Source of the DNA: an uncultured Bacteroidales bacterium
GTDB taxonomy: Bacteria; Bacteroidota; Bacteroidia; Bacteroidales; UBA932
DNA: 64,000 nt
Direction: 5' to 3'
Assembly (NCBI GenBank): GCA_949294195.1
Contig: CASFGK010000009.1
Span: 62,001 to 126,000 of the forward strand
Shown: positions 45,053 to 53,797 of the stretch, in pieces
Numbering within the stretch: position 1 is the first letter of the stretch
How the letters are laid out: each line of letters starts with the position of its first letter
Program-made: the position numbers and the translations under genes
The notes under the pieces: model-generated
Told to the model about the DNA's origin: nothing
What the model saw: the letters and a program-made list of their open reading frames with translations, nothing else
Database searches by the model: none

Positions 45053-46060
45053 ATGGCAATCTTAGCATTTCAGAAACCGGACAAGGTGATAATGCTCGAG
45101 GGAACCGATACCGTTGGTCGTTTCGAGTTCAGGCCTCTTGAGCCTGGATACGCACAGACTATCGGTAACGCGCTCCGCAGAATATTGTTGTCTTCTCTGG
45201 AAGGTTTTGCTATCAATTCGATCAGGATTACCGGTGTGGACCAGGAGTTCGCTACCATACCGGGCGTGATCGAGGGGATGCAGGACATCATCCTTAACCT
45301 CAAGCAGGTAAGATTCAAAAGAATGGTGGAGACTGTTGATTCTGAGGTAGCAAACATCGTTATCAGCGGTCAGCAGGAATTTACCGCGGAGGATATTTCC
45401 AAGGGATTGTCTTCTTTCACGGTGTTGAATCCGCAGCAGCACATCTGCTCGCTTGAACCGTCAGTCAAACTTGAAATGTCCATTTCGATCAACAAGGGAC
45501 GCGGTTTCGTTCCGGCTGACGAGATGAGAGACGAAAATACACCTATAGGAACCATTCCCGTAGATGCGATTTATACTCCTATCAAGAATGTGAACTGGAC
45601 AACAGAGGACTGGCGTGTCGAGCAGAAGACTGACTATGAGAAACTGACTCTTGAAATCGTTACAGACGGGTCCATTTCTCCTAAGCTTGCTCTGCAGGAA
45701 GCTGCCAATATCCTTATCTATCACTTCAGGCTGTTTACGGACGAGAAGAGGATTTCTCTCGAAAGCGCAGTCGAGTCAGAGTCTAAGGAACTGGACGAGG
45801 AGTCACTCCGCATGAGACATCTGCTCCTTACCAAGCTGTCTGATATGGGGCTTTCAGTAAGGGCATATAACTGCCTGAAAGCTGCAGATATAGACACTTT
45901 TGCCGATCTGGTTTCATATTCAAGGGCTGAGCTTATGAAGTTCAGGAACTTCGGCCGCAAGTCTCTGAATGAAATCGACCAGCTGGTAGAGAAGATGAAA
46001 CTCTCATTCGGTATGGATGTAACCAAGTATAATATTGAACCAAAGAAAAAGACCGTATAA
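45053..46060 (+). CDS. rpoA: RNA polymerase alpha subunit
   Basis: At 335 residues. The N-terminal domain (1-235) has the dimerisation segment [20 protein letters not shown], and the C-terminal domain (about 260-325) has the two helix-hairpin-helix motifs ([16 protein letters not shown]-like and [15 protein letters not shown]) that bind activators and UP elements. Confidence 0.98.
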   Translation: MAILAFQKPDKVIMLEGTDTVGRFEFRPLEPGYAQTIGNALRRILLSSLEGFAINSIRITGVDQEFATIPGVIEGMQDIILNLKQVRFKRMVETVDSEVANIVISGQQEFTAEDISKGLSSFTVLNPQQHICSLEPSVKLEMSISINKGRGFVPADEMRDENTPIGTIPVDAIYTPIKNVNWTTEDWRVEQKTDYEKLTLEIVTDGSISPKLALQEAANILIYHFRLFTDEKRISLESAVESESKELDEESLRMRHLLLTKLSDMGLSVRAYNCLKAADIDTFADLVSYSRAELMKFRNFGRKSLNEIDQLVEKMKLSFGMDVTKYNIEPKKKTV

Positions 46061-46063
46061 AGT

Positions 46064-46585
46064 ATGAGGCACAATAAAGCAATCAACCACCTTGGTCGCA
46101 AGAGTGGTCACCGCAAAGCCCTGCTTGCAAACATGGCAGTTTCCCTCATCATGCACAAGAGGATTGAGACTACCGTAGCGAAAGCAAAGGCTCTCAAGAT
46201 GTATGTTGAACCTCTCATCACCAAGTCAAAAGAGGATTCGACACACTCTCGCCGTATGGTATTCAGCTATTTGAAGAATAAATATGCCGTCACAGAGCTT
46301 TTCCGCAATGTGGCTCCGAAGATAGCTGACCGTCCGGGTGGATATACCCGGATTCTCAAGACCGGTTTCCGTCAGGGAGACGGTTCGGATATGGCTCTCA
46401 TAGAGCTTGTCGACTTCAACGAGGCAGCACTTGCTACCACTGTGAAGAAAGAAGCCAGGAAGACAGGAACCCGCCGCAGCCGTTCAAAGAAGGCAGCTGA
46501 AGCAGTTGCCCCTGCAGCAGAGAATGCTGCAGCTGAAGCTCAGGTTGAGGCTGCTCCTGTGGCAGAAGAAAAGAAAGCAGAATAA
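46064..46585 (+). CDS. rplQ: Ribosomal protein bL17 with Ala/Glu-rich tail
   Basis: At 173 residues, against about 120-130 in many bacteria. The core ([24 protein letters not shown] to about residue 125) is followed by a 45-residue low-complexity tail of Ala, Glu, Lys and Val ([19 protein letters not shown]). The tail is typical of Bacteroidota and probably flexible. Last gene of the operon. Confidence 0.97.
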   Translation: MRHNKAINHLGRKSGHRKALLANMAVSLIMHKRIETTVAKAKALKMYVEPLITKSKEDSTHSRRMVFSYLKNKYAVTELFRNVAPKIADRPGGYTRILKTGFRQGDGSDMALIELVDFNEAALATTVKKEARKTGTRRSRSKKAAEAVAPAAENAAAEAQVEAAPVAEEKKAE

Positions 46586-46606
46586 ATCTTTCTATATTCG
46601 CTTGAA

Positions 46607-46642
46607 AAAGAGGGTGACGTTCCGTCATCCTCTTTCTTTTTG
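46607..46642 (+). terminator. Intrinsic terminator after rplQ
   Basis: AAAGAGGGTGACG pairs with CGTCATCCTCTTT (one G-U pair) across a short loop, followed by CTTTTTG. Its T-tract overlaps the TTG of the next promoter. Confidence 0.88.
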
Positions 46643-46670
46643 TCTTACATGCTTGAAATCGTTATCTTTG
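46640..46670 (+). promoter_or_regulatory. Promoter of the sodium-dependent transporter
   Basis: TTG at 46640-46642, a 20-nt spacer and TATCTTTG at 46663-46670. Confidence 0.75.
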
Positions 46671-46726
46671 CCCCTAGAATTCAAGCTGTTTCGCAGCTTC
46701 TACATTAACAATCTAAAACGTATTAT

Positions 46727-48076
46727 ATGCAGAGAGAGAATTTCGGCAACCGTTTCGGTGTGCTTGTGGCAATGGCCGGGTCAGCTATCGGCTTGGGGAA
46801 TCTGTGGCGGTTCCCGTATATGGTAGGAGAATATGGCGGAGCAGCCTTCATTTTCGTTTATATCATATGTTTTTTCATTCTGTGCCTTCCTATTCTGGTT
46901 GCGGAGATTACGGTAGGACGCAGAAGTCAGGCAAATGCCTTCAGGGCATTTCACCGACTTGCACCTGAGCGCAGATGGCGACTGATGGGGATTCTGATGG
47001 TTGCCACTCCGATAATTGTGGTTTCATACTACAGTGTCATAGGAGGCTGGTCCATAGAGTATTTAGTAAAGTCGTGCTCACTTGGTTTTTCGGCAGGGAC
47101 AAGCACCGAGGCCGGGTTCGGGGATATGTTCAACGAATTTATCACATCGGTATGGACTCCTGTAATATATCATACTGTATATTTGCTGATAACGGCTGCA
47201 GTGGTGGCCGTCGGGGTAAAGTCCGGCATAGAAAGATTCGGTAAAATAATGATGCCTCTGCTATTTGTCATAATGATTGTGATTGCCGTGCGCTCTGCGA
47301 CTTTGCCTGGTGCCGGAAGCGGTCTGGAATGGCTTTTCAAGCCTGATTTTTCAAGGATTGATGCTTCTGTCTGCGCCGCTGCGTTAGGGCAGGGCTTCTT
47401 TTCACTGTCTGTAGGCTTCGGAATAATGCTGACATATGGCTCTTATATAAGCAAGAAGGAAAACATCGCAGTGTCTTCTGCCTATACTGCAGTTTCAGAT
47501 CTTGTGTTCGCTCTTATTGCGAGTTGCGCTATCATGCCGGCCGTCTTTGTGTTCGGCCTTGACCCCCGGGAGGGGCCTGGACTGGTATTTGAGACTTTGC
47601 CGTTCATATTTTCCAATATGCCTCTTGGAGGTCTCATTTCCATTCTGTTTTTTCTTGCACTTATTGTCGCGGCGCTTACTTCGTCCATTTCCCTTTTTGA
47701 AGTAGGGGTAGCGTACCTGATGGAAGAAAAGCGGATGTCCAGAAAAAAGGCGTGTGCGGTGATTTTTGCCGCTACATGGGTACTTGGCATATTGTGCTCG
47801 CTGTCATTCGGTCCGCTTTCCGATATTAAGCTGTTCGGAAACACACTGTTCAATTTCTTCGACAAGTTGTCTGCAAACTATCTGATGCCGCTTGGCGCTT
47901 TGCTGATTGTCCTGTTTGCCGGATGGCGTATGAAGAAAGCGGATGTACATGACGAATTCACCAACGGAGGCACTCTGCGCGGAAACTCCAGGATATTCGG
48001 TTTTGTATATTTCCTGATCCGTTACATTGCTCCTCTGGCGATTATAGTCATTTTTCTGACCAATCTTCTGTCATAA
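46727..48076 (+). CDS. Neurotransmitter:sodium symporter family transporter
   Basis: At 449 residues with about 11-12 helices. The N-terminal signature FGNRFGVLVAMAGSAIGLGN with the unwound helix 1 (Gly-rich) and LWRFPYMVGEYGG marks the NSS/SNF family, which imports amino acids or related solutes with sodium. The single-gene unit has its own promoter. Substrate cannot be told from sequence; bacterial members mostly carry amino acids such as Leu, Trp or Tyr. Confidence 0.93.
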   Translation: MQRENFGNRFGVLVAMAGSAIGLGNLWRFPYMVGEYGGAAFIFVYIICFFILCLPILVAEITVGRRSQANAFRAFHRLAPERRWRLMGILMVATPIIVVSYYSVIGGWSIEYLVKSCSLGFSAGTSTEAGFGDMFNEFITSVWTPVIYHTVYLLITAAVVAVGVKSGIERFGKIMMPLLFVIMIVIAVRSATLPGAGSGLEWLFKPDFSRIDASVCAAALGQGFFSLSVGFGIMLTYGSYISKKENIAVSSAYTAVSDLVFALIASCAIMPAVFVFGLDPREGPGLVFETLPFIFSNMPLGGLISILFFLALIVAALTSSISLFEVGVAYLMEEKRMSRKKACAVIFAATWVLGILCSLSFGPLSDIKLFGNTLFNFFDKLSANYLMPLGALLIVLFAGWRMKKADVHDEFTNGGTLRGNSRIFGFVYFLIRYIAPLAIIVIFLTNLLS

Positions 48077-48096
48077 TCGCACTTTAAACAAGAATT

Positions 48097-48130
48097 AAAT
48101 CCCTGCCAATCAATCGATCAGCAGGGATTT
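48097..48130. terminator. Bidirectional hairpin between the transporter and tRNA-Leu
   Basis: AAATCCCTGC (48097-48106) pairs perfectly with GCAGGGATTT (48121-48130). It can end both the plus-strand transporter mRNA and the minus-strand tRNA precursor. Confidence 0.75.
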
Positions 48131-48134
48131 CAGG

Positions 48135-48220
48135 TGCTCCGGACGGGGATCGAACCCGTACGGACATTTCTGTCCAAGGGATTTTAAGTCCCTCTTGTCT
48201 ACCAATTCCAACACCAGAGC
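48135..48220 (-). tRNA. tRNA-Leu(UAA)
   Basis: An 86-nt class II tRNA. The acceptor stem GCTCTGG/CCGGAGC (one G-U pair), the D-arm with TTGGTAGAC, the anticodon arm GGGA-CTTAAAA-TCCC with anticodon TAA, the long variable arm (GGACAGAAATGTCC) and the T-arm with GGTTCGATCC all fit. The discriminator is A, as required for Leu; CCA is not encoded. Confidence 0.97.
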
Positions 48221-48230
48221 AATCCGGGTA

Positions 48231-48238
48231 CAAAGATA
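48231..48238 (-). promoter_or_regulatory. -7 element of tRNA-Leu
   Basis: TATCTTTG on the minus strand, 10 nt before the tRNA 5' end. A TTG lies at 48263-48261 (22-nt spacing), inside the palindrome at 48252-48267. Confidence 0.6.
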
Positions 48239-48251
48239 GTGAATAAATTGT

Positions 48252-48267
48252 TAACTTGCGCAAGTTA
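48252..48267. promoter_or_regulatory. 16-nt perfect palindrome upstream of tRNA-Leu and the yhcH-like gene
   Basis: TAACTTGCGCAAGTTA is its own reverse complement. It lies in the short gap between the divergent tRNA and YhcH genes, over the -33 region of the tRNA promoter and 36 nt before the YhcH start. This is the position and symmetry of an operator for a dimeric repressor. Confidence 0.45.
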
Positions 48268-48302
48268 TCTTTTGGCACGAATCATAATTGAAAAGGAAGC
48301 AA

Positions 48303-48728
48303 ATGGAAAACAGTATCGGTAATAACCCATATTACAAGGCTGCATGCGAGTATATCAGAACTCATGATCTGTCAGCCATGCGGCCGGGCCATTATGAAAT
48401 AGACGGGGACAACCTTTATGTCAATATCGTGGATACGGAACTGAAGCCTGCCTGTGAAGCAAGGCTTGAAGCTCATGACAGATACATCGATGTCCAGATT
48501 CCTCTGTCGTGTACGGAAACATTCGGAGTGAAGGCCAGAAAAGAGTGTACAATGCCGCGCGGAGAGATGGATATTGAAAACGACATAATATTCTTCGGTG
48601 ACAGTATAGAGACTCTGGTGAATGTCCGTGCCGGAGAAATGATCGTTTTTCCGCCTGATACGGCACATGCTCCTCTGATAGGTACAGGACGGACACGTAA
48701 GGCGATTTTCAAGGTGAAAGCCTGCTGA
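48303..48728 (+). CDS. YhcH/YjgK/YiaL family protein
   Basis: About 141 residues from the ATG at 48303; a TTG at 48288 is less likely. The cupin-like family (EbgC/YhcH) is recognised by LEAHDRYIDVQIPL, with conserved His and Asp, and MIVFPPDTAHAPLI, with the metal-binding His. Relatives act in sialic acid or other sugar catabolism, possibly as anomerases or isomerases; the physiological reaction is not settled. It stands alone, so no pathway can be read from neighbours. Confidence 0.85.
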   Translation: MENSIGNNPYYKAACEYIRTHDLSAMRPGHYEIDGDNLYVNIVDTELKPACEARLEAHDRYIDVQIPLSCTETFGVKARKECTMPRGEMDIENDIIFFGDSIETLVNVRAGEMIVFPPDTAHAPLIGTGRTRKAIFKVKAC

Positions 48729-48751
48729 AAACTGTCTTCTCCGGATAGAGC

Positions 48752-49849
48752 CTACCAGAAGAATGTGGCGGCCACTCCGGTCTGGATGGTGTGCACGAGC
48801 GGTTTCCTTTCAGAGAACGTATAAGCTTCGTATTCGGCAAAAGCCTTGATTTTGAAGTTGTTGCCTGTAATGACAGAAAAAGCGGGTCCGGCTATCAGAT
48901 CAATACCGCTCCCTTCATGATGCCATGCATATCCGAGCATCAGTCTTGTTTCTATCTCAAGTATTCCGGCGAATGCCAACTGCCAGTATCCTCCGGCGGC
49001 TACATTATACATGTTGGAAGACTTCCCTTCGTTGAATGTCATTGAATTGGCACTGGTCCGGATACTGAAGCCGGTCCCGGGATTGAACGGTATGTTTACC
49101 TGAAGTCCTGCTGAACTGCCTGCATGCGGGATGATATCAGCTTTTTTCCTGTTTCCGGGGAAGAATCTGTATCCGAAATATATTGCGGCCTCATAGTGCC
49201 TTACAGCCGGGTCATATGCAAATCCGGGATCCGAGTATGACGCTGTCAGGTATTTGTCCTTGAATATCTTGTCTGTAATAAAATATCCCAGCTGTGTAGC
49301 GGCTATGCCGATTATGGCCCCTCCGAAAAGATCGCTTGCCCAGTGTCTGTCATTCAGAATGCGGCCAATGGCAGTGGCTGTTGCTGCTGTATATGCCCCG
49401 AAACTGAACCACGGACTTCTCCATCCGTATTCCTTGTGGAACATGGTGGCGACCATGAAAGCAGTTGCCGTATGTCCGGATGGGAATGAATTGTGCGATG
49501 ATCCGTCAGGTCTTGGCCTTTTGACCGTGTATTTGATACCGTTTACCATACCTGCCATGATCGCTGCCGAAAAAGCATCGGAAACCAGCATTCTGCCCCA
49601 CTGTGTCCGGCTATCGTAACCGAAAGCCTTCATTCCCACAAGAGCAACGGCAGGCGCATATTGCAGATAATCATCATATGCCGAGGAAAATCCCGGAACT
49701 GCGTTGAATCGGAGCTGGCGTATTCCTCCGTCAAAAGAGAATTCTCTGGCGGACGGGCCGCCGTAGGTCTTGAACTGCGCTGAAGACCTGATACATAGAG
49801 TACAGTTCAGGAAGAGCAGAGCCAGAATGCAGATGACAGTTTTTTTCAT
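48752..49849 (-). CDS. PAP2 family phosphatase with C-terminal envelope domain
   Basis: A 365-residue exported protein with signal peptide 1-24. The acid-phosphatase motifs are complete: KYTVKRPRP near 107-114, PSGH at 123-126 and RILNDRHWASD near 163-171. The last about 160 residues are beta-strand rich and end in an aromatic residue (ATFFW), suggesting an outer-membrane or beta-barrel-like domain. It may dephosphorylate lipid A, undecaprenyl or phosphatidyl substrates. The stop is 23 nt from the convergent YhcH gene. Confidence 0.87.
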   Translation of the reverse strand: MKKTVICILALLFLNCTLCIRSSAQFKTYGGPSAREFSFDGGIRQLRFNAVPGFSSAYDDYLQYAPAVALVGMKAFGYDSRTQWGRMLVSDAFSAAIMAGMVNGIKYTVKRPRPDGSSHNSFPSGHTATAFMVATMFHKEYGWRSPWFSFGAYTAATATAIGRILNDRHWASDLFGGAIIGIAATQLGYFITDKIFKDKYLTASYSDPGFAYDPAVRHYEAAIYFGYRFFPGNRKKADIIPHAGSSAGLQVNIPFNPGTGFSIRTSANSMTFNEGKSSNMYNVAAGGYWQLAFAGILEIETRLMLGYAWHHEGSGIDLIAGPAFSVITGNNFKIKAFAEYEAYTFSERKPLVHTIQTGVAATFFW

Positions 49850-49886
49850 TGGTGTCTGATCGTCGTTACAGAAATTTCCATTGTGG

Positions 49887-49894
49887 CAAAGATA
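49887..49894 (-). promoter_or_regulatory. -7 element of the PAP2 gene
   Basis: TATCTTTG on the minus strand, 37 nt before the ATG. No exact TTG at -33. Confidence 0.55.
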
Positions 49895-49947
49895 CTCAAA
49901 TAGTTTCAGTTTTCACCTAAAGAGTGTAAATTAGCGATCCGGATTAA

Positions 49948-50574
49948 ATGTCAGTAAGAAAAACCATGAGGATAGCATTTGCAGAAGGAGGACTGAGCCC
50001 GGAAACGGGAATGGAAAGGGACTGGATTTCATCGGTTGTCCTGTCTCTGGCGTCCGAATATCCTGATTCCCGGTTTGACGTGTTTGTCAGAAGGACAGAA
50101 GACCGGACGTCCGTTTCTTTTCTGGAAGAAATGCCTAATGTAGCTGTTCATGCACCTTCAGGTTTTCTCCCTCGCATGTCATTCCCGGTATGGCGCGGAT
50201 TCTGGCTGCCAGGAAAAATCAGTGCATGCGCTCCAGATGTGCTGCATGTAGGAGCGGGCGGGATACAGGAGAGTGTCCTCAGGCATGTTCCTGGACTGAA
50301 ATGTGCCGTAACCGTGAATGATCTGCGTTTCCTTTCCCGCAGGGACGGCTTTACATGGATACAGAGGCATAAATACAATCTGGCGGTACACCGCTCCTTG
50401 CGGCAGGCGGACATGATTGTGGCTCCGGACAGTGATGTCGCCGGGGATATTGTCCGATACTATTTTATACCGAAAGACAAGATCGCCGCAATCCCGGCTT
50501 ACGGTCCAGACAAGCCTTCCGGAGAGCTGGCGCGGGAAATCATGGCTCTTTACCGGACAATGCTTTCTATGTGA
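49948..50574 (+). CDS. Half-length GT4-like glycosyltransferase protein
   Basis: A 208-residue protein resembling only the acceptor-binding N-terminal half of GT-B (GT4) glycosyltransferases: ISACAPDVLHVGAGG, then AVTVNDLRFLSRRDGF and the closing QADMIVAPDSDVAGDIV with FIPKDKIAAIP. In complete enzymes this segment leads into the nucleotide-sugar domain, but here a stop follows soon after. A start at 49966 (MRIAFAEGG) is also possible. Either a genuine one-domain protein or a fixed truncation. No glycosyltransferase remnant lies downstream; comF follows in convergence. Confidence 0.65.
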   Translation: MSVRKTMRIAFAEGGLSPETGMERDWISSVVLSLASEYPDSRFDVFVRRTEDRTSVSFLEEMPNVAVHAPSGFLPRMSFPVWRGFWLPGKISACAPDVLHVGAGGIQESVLRHVPGLKCAVTVNDLRFLSRRDGFTWIQRHKYNLAVHRSLRQADMIVAPDSDVAGDIVRYYFIPKDKIAAIPAYGPDKPSGELAREIMALYRTMLSM

Positions 50575-50580
50575 GCCGGT

Positions 50581-51333
50581 TCAGTTGCTTACCATCGCAA
50601 GTGTTGCAATGCTTATTCTGACCCCGCAACCGGATTTCCGGATGGCATGATAGCATGCATACAGTGTCGCTCCTGTGGTAAATACGTCATCAACCAGAAG
50701 TATATGTCTTGTCTGTGGCGGCAATTTCTTTCTCAGTCCAAAGGCGTTCTGCACGTTACGGGATTTTTCCTGGACGCTGAGTCTTGTCTGTGTCTTTGTA
50801 TGGTGCTTCCTGTACAGTATGTCTGTCCTGACACAGATATTCATTGCTTCAGCTATTCCCCTGGCAATCACTTCGGCCTGGTTATAGCCTCTTTTCCATT
50901 TCCTGCTCCAGTACAGCGGGACAGGAATGATCATGTCAATATCTTGCAGCAGACCGGAACCGGCAATCCTGTTGCCGAGCATGAAGCCGAAAAAATGTCC
51001 TGACTGAACATCTCCGTGATACTTTATGCTGTACGGGATTTTCCTGTAACAGGCTTCCGAATTGAAGAAGAACAGGGAAGATGCGAAACTGTACGGGACA
51101 TGTATGTCAGTGGAAAGGCTTCCCTGACAGATTCCTTTCTGTATAACGTCGTTGAATCTGTCGGCCATAGGGTTGTGGGAAAGCGCCCAGTTGAATGTCA
51201 GGGGCATATCGGCCAGACAACGCGTGCATATGTGCCGTTCAAATGACATCAAAGGTTCCCCGCAGACGATACATATCCGCGGAAGAACGAGATCCAGGAC
51301 AGATGTGACGGTTTTGTTGAAAAAGTCTCCCAT
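50581..51333 (-). CDS. ComF family protein (phosphoribosyltransferase-like)
   Basis: At 250 residues. The N-terminal zinc-finger-like part has CIVC and CTRC pairs (about 21-40), and the C-terminal type I phosphoribosyltransferase fold has the PRPP loop ILLVDDVFTTGAT near 215-227. Also visible is PVPLYWSRKWKRGYNQAEVIA. ComF is needed for DNA uptake in competent bacteria; in Bacteroidota its role is untested by this sequence. A TATTTTTG box lies at 51363-51356, 23 nt before the ATG. Confidence 0.92.
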   Translation of the reverse strand: MGDFFNKTVTSVLDLVLPRICIVCGEPLMSFERHICTRCLADMPLTFNWALSHNPMADRFNDVIQKGICQGSLSTDIHVPYSFASSLFFFNSEACYRKIPYSIKYHGDVQSGHFFGFMLGNRIAGSGLLQDIDMIIPVPLYWSRKWKRGYNQAEVIARGIAEAMNICVRTDILYRKHHTKTQTRLSVQEKSRNVQNAFGLRKKLPPQTRHILLVDDVFTTGATLYACYHAIRKSGCGVRISIATLAMVSN

Positions 51334-51387
51334 TTCCCTTCTGATACAAACCGGACAAAAATACGGGCATGAAGGGCAGCGGGTATA

Positions 51388-51425
51388 AAAAAAGAGAAAA
51401 ACTTCCGGAAGTTTTTCTCTTTTTT
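51388..51425. terminator. Perfect 38-nt palindromic terminator after fabG
   Basis: The two 19-nt arms (51388-51406 and 51407-51425) are exact complements centred on TTCCGGAA, with A- and T-rich outer ends. It ends fabG transcription before comF, and would work in both directions. Confidence 0.88.
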
Positions 51426-51443
51426 ATGGTTATGTCCAGCTTT

Positions 51444-52190
51444 TTAGCAGTTCATTGCACCGCAGCAGTGGATAACCTGTCCGCTTACATAGGATGAAAG
51501 AGGACTTGCAAGGAAGAGTGCCACATTTGCTACATCTTCCGGAGTGCCACCTCGTCTGAGCGGAATCTGTTTCTCCCATTCCTGACGGACCTTCTCCGGA
51601 AGGGCGTTGGTCATGTCAGTAATGATGAATCCCGGTGCAATGCAGTTTGCGCGTATTCCGCGCGGTCCCATTTCCTTCGCAATCGATTTGGCAAGTCCGA
51701 TCATACCTGCTTTTGATGCAGAGTAGTTGCACTGGCCTGCATTTCCTGACACGCCTACTACGGAAGACATGTTGATGATGCTTCCGCTGCGCTGTCTGGC
51801 CATGACAGGAGTTACTGCATGTATGAAGTTGAAGGCTGACTTGAGGTTGACTGTAAGGACAGCGTCCCACTGGGCTTCAGTCATTCTCATCATAAGCCCG
51901 TCTTTGGTGATACCTGCATTGTTCACGAGGATGTCAATGCTTCCGAAATCCTCCTGAATCTGATTGACTACAGCATGTGTCTCATTGAAGTCTGCTGCGT
52001 TTGAAGCATATGCCCTGGCTTTGATTCCGTAAGCTTCAAGCTCTTTGAGAGTCTGCTCCGCCGCCTCGTTGATTGCGAGGTCTGTGAATGCTACATTAGC
52101 GCCTTCTGAGGCGAATTTCAAAGCTATGGCTTTTCCGATTCCTCTTGCCGCACCTGTGACAAGAGCTGTTTTCCCGTCAAGAAGTCCCAT
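51444..52190 (-). CDS. fabG: 3-oxoacyl-[acyl-carrier-protein] reductase
   Basis: About 248 residues from the ATG at 52190; the promoter lies downstream of a longer in-frame start at 52250, which excludes it. It is a short-chain dehydrogenase with the NADPH loop TGAARGIGKA, NNAG in the middle, catalytic Ser in MSSVVG and the YSASKAG motif (Tyr and Lys). It performs the first reduction in fatty-acid elongation. The C-terminus, VIHCCGAMNC, is Cys-rich compared with most FabG proteins. Confidence 0.93.
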   Translation of the reverse strand: MGLLDGKTALVTGAARGIGKAIALKFASEGANVAFTDLAINEAAEQTLKELEAYGIKARAYASNAADFNETHAVVNQIQEDFGSIDILVNNAGITKDGLMMRMTEAQWDAVLTVNLKSAFNFIHAVTPVMARQRSGSIINMSSVVGVSGNAGQCNYSASKAGMIGLAKSIAKEMGPRGIRANCIAPGFIITDMTNALPEKVRQEWEKQIPLRRGGTPEDVANVALFLASPLSSYVSGQVIHCCGAMNC

Positions 52191-52247
52191 TCTTTTAAAA
52201 ATTATAAAATGTTGTTTATTATTGTTTTCATGTAATGTTTGCCGATG

Positions 52248-52278
52248 CAAAATTATTTCAGATTATCCGGATAAGCAA
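52248..52278 (-). promoter_or_regulatory. Promoter of fabG
   Basis: Minus-strand TTG at 52278-52276, a 20-nt spacer and TAATTTTG at 52255-52248. Confidence 0.7.
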
Positions 52279-52309
52279 ATTATTTTTTTTCATCTTCCGG
52301 GACCGGCAA

Positions 52310-53770
52310 TTACATGAATCTCCTTTCGTTTCTGTCCAGAGCCACGAATATGAAAATCATGGCGGTGAATGCCCATAGCGAGGACCCTCCGTAGCTCAGG
52401 AGCGGAAGGGGTATGCCGATTACTGGCACTATCCCCATGGTCATTCCTATATTTATGAAAAGATGCATGAAAATGCAGCTCGCGACACAGTATCCGTATA
52501 TTCTTGTGAAAGCTTCCCTGCTCCGTTCCGCATCATGAACAATTCTCCATATCAGTAAAACATACAGCAGAATGACCGCGGCAGACCCCAGAAAACCCCA
52601 TTCTTCCCCGATTGTGCAGAAAATGAAATCCGTACTCTGTTCAGGAACAAAACCGTAGGTGGTCTGGGTGCCGTGCAGGAACCCTTTTCCTGTCAGACCT
52701 CCTGACCCTATTGCAATCAGGGACTGGTTCACATTGTAGCCGACCCCGGTCGGGTCTTCTTTAAGGCCCAGCAGCACTTCTATGCGTTTCCTCTGGTGAT
52801 CCTGAAGGACATCATGAAACAGGAAATCCACGGACATTACCAGCAGTATTCCTGCAATGAATGATGCCACCGCACCCCATTTGAAGCCGCTTCTTTCCCT
52901 GAATGCCCTGTAGGAGTAAAAGAATACGCCTGCAACGGCGCATACCGCAAAGAAGTATGCGGGCTTTATGTTTTCCACTATGGCCTGCGGGTTTTCAGTC
53001 AGACCGGCGGTCCATTTCACCAGAAGCGGGACTGCAGCCAAAAAGGCTGTCACAGGCAAGACTATCATAAGCCATTTTTTCATGTTGCCCGATTCGAGGG
53101 CGCAGCATAGTGTCGTAACGCCGGTAAGCACAAGCATGGACACATAAGGAGAAGCCGTGAGGGTAAGTATGAACAGCAGGATTGCCATGCCTATCATGAA
53201 CAGCAGCCATCCGGACAGCCCCTCTCTGTACAGCATGAACACGAAACCGACATATACAAGAGCGGATCCGGTCTCGCTCTGCGCGACGATAATCGCCATC
53301 GGAACGAGTATGATCAGAGCCGTTGTTATGAAATTCCTCGCATTTCCCAGCCTGTAGCCGGTCTGGCTCATTACGGTTGCGAGCATGAGTGAAGTGGCTA
53401 TCTTGGATATTTCAGCCGGCTGGAATCTTACAGGACCAAGCTCGAACCACGATCTGGAACCTTTGACTTCCACACCCAGGAATATTACCGCCACAAGCAG
53501 GGCTATGGTGGCTATATAGAAAAGGAATGACATGCCTTCCCAGGCTCTGGGATTGATGAAGAACAGAATCGCTCCTGCGATCCCGAACGCAGAGACTATC
53601 CAGACGAACTGCTTTCCGCTGCGGAAGCTGAAGTCAAAAATCGAAGACGGTTCGGATGAATGTATGGAAGCGTAGATATTCACCCAGCCTATAATGACCA
53701 GCAGCAGGTACGTCAGTACGATATGCCAGTCTATTGTCTTGAGAAATCCGTTGCTTCTATATCCTTCCAT
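52310..53770 (-). CDS. rodA: Peptidoglycan glycosyltransferase RodA
   Basis: A 486-residue SEDS protein with about ten or more helices. Family signatures include KGSRSWFELGPVRFQPAEISK near 120 and GMTMGIVPVIGIPLPLLSYGGSS near the C-terminus. It polymerises lipid II during elongation in partnership with the transpeptidase PBP2, whose gene ends 27 nt upstream. It is about 100 residues longer than E. coli RodA because of an extra central hydrophobic and loop region (about 210-330). Confidence 0.96.
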   Translation of the reverse strand: MEGYRSNGFLKTIDWHIVLTYLLLVIIGWVNIYASIHSSEPSSIFDFSFRSGKQFVWIVSAFGIAGAILFFINPRAWEGMSFLFYIATIALLVAVIFLGVEVKGSRSWFELGPVRFQPAEISKIATSLMLATVMSQTGYRLGNARNFITTALIILVPMAIIVAQSETGSALVYVGFVFMLYREGLSGWLLFMIGMAILLFILTLTASPYVSMLVLTGVTTLCCALESGNMKKWLMIVLPVTAFLAAVPLLVKWTAGLTENPQAIVENIKPAYFFAVCAVAGVFFYSYRAFRERSGFKWGAVASFIAGILLVMSVDFLFHDVLQDHQRKRIEVLLGLKEDPTGVGYNVNQSLIAIGSGGLTGKGFLHGTQTTYGFVPEQSTDFIFCTIGEEWGFLGSAAVILLYVLLIWRIVHDAERSREAFTRIYGYCVASCIFMHLFINIGMTMGIVPVIGIPLPLLSYGGSSLWAFTAMIFIFVALDRNERRFM

Positions 53771-53797
53771 CTGATACTCTGTGTTTGAGGTTCATAT

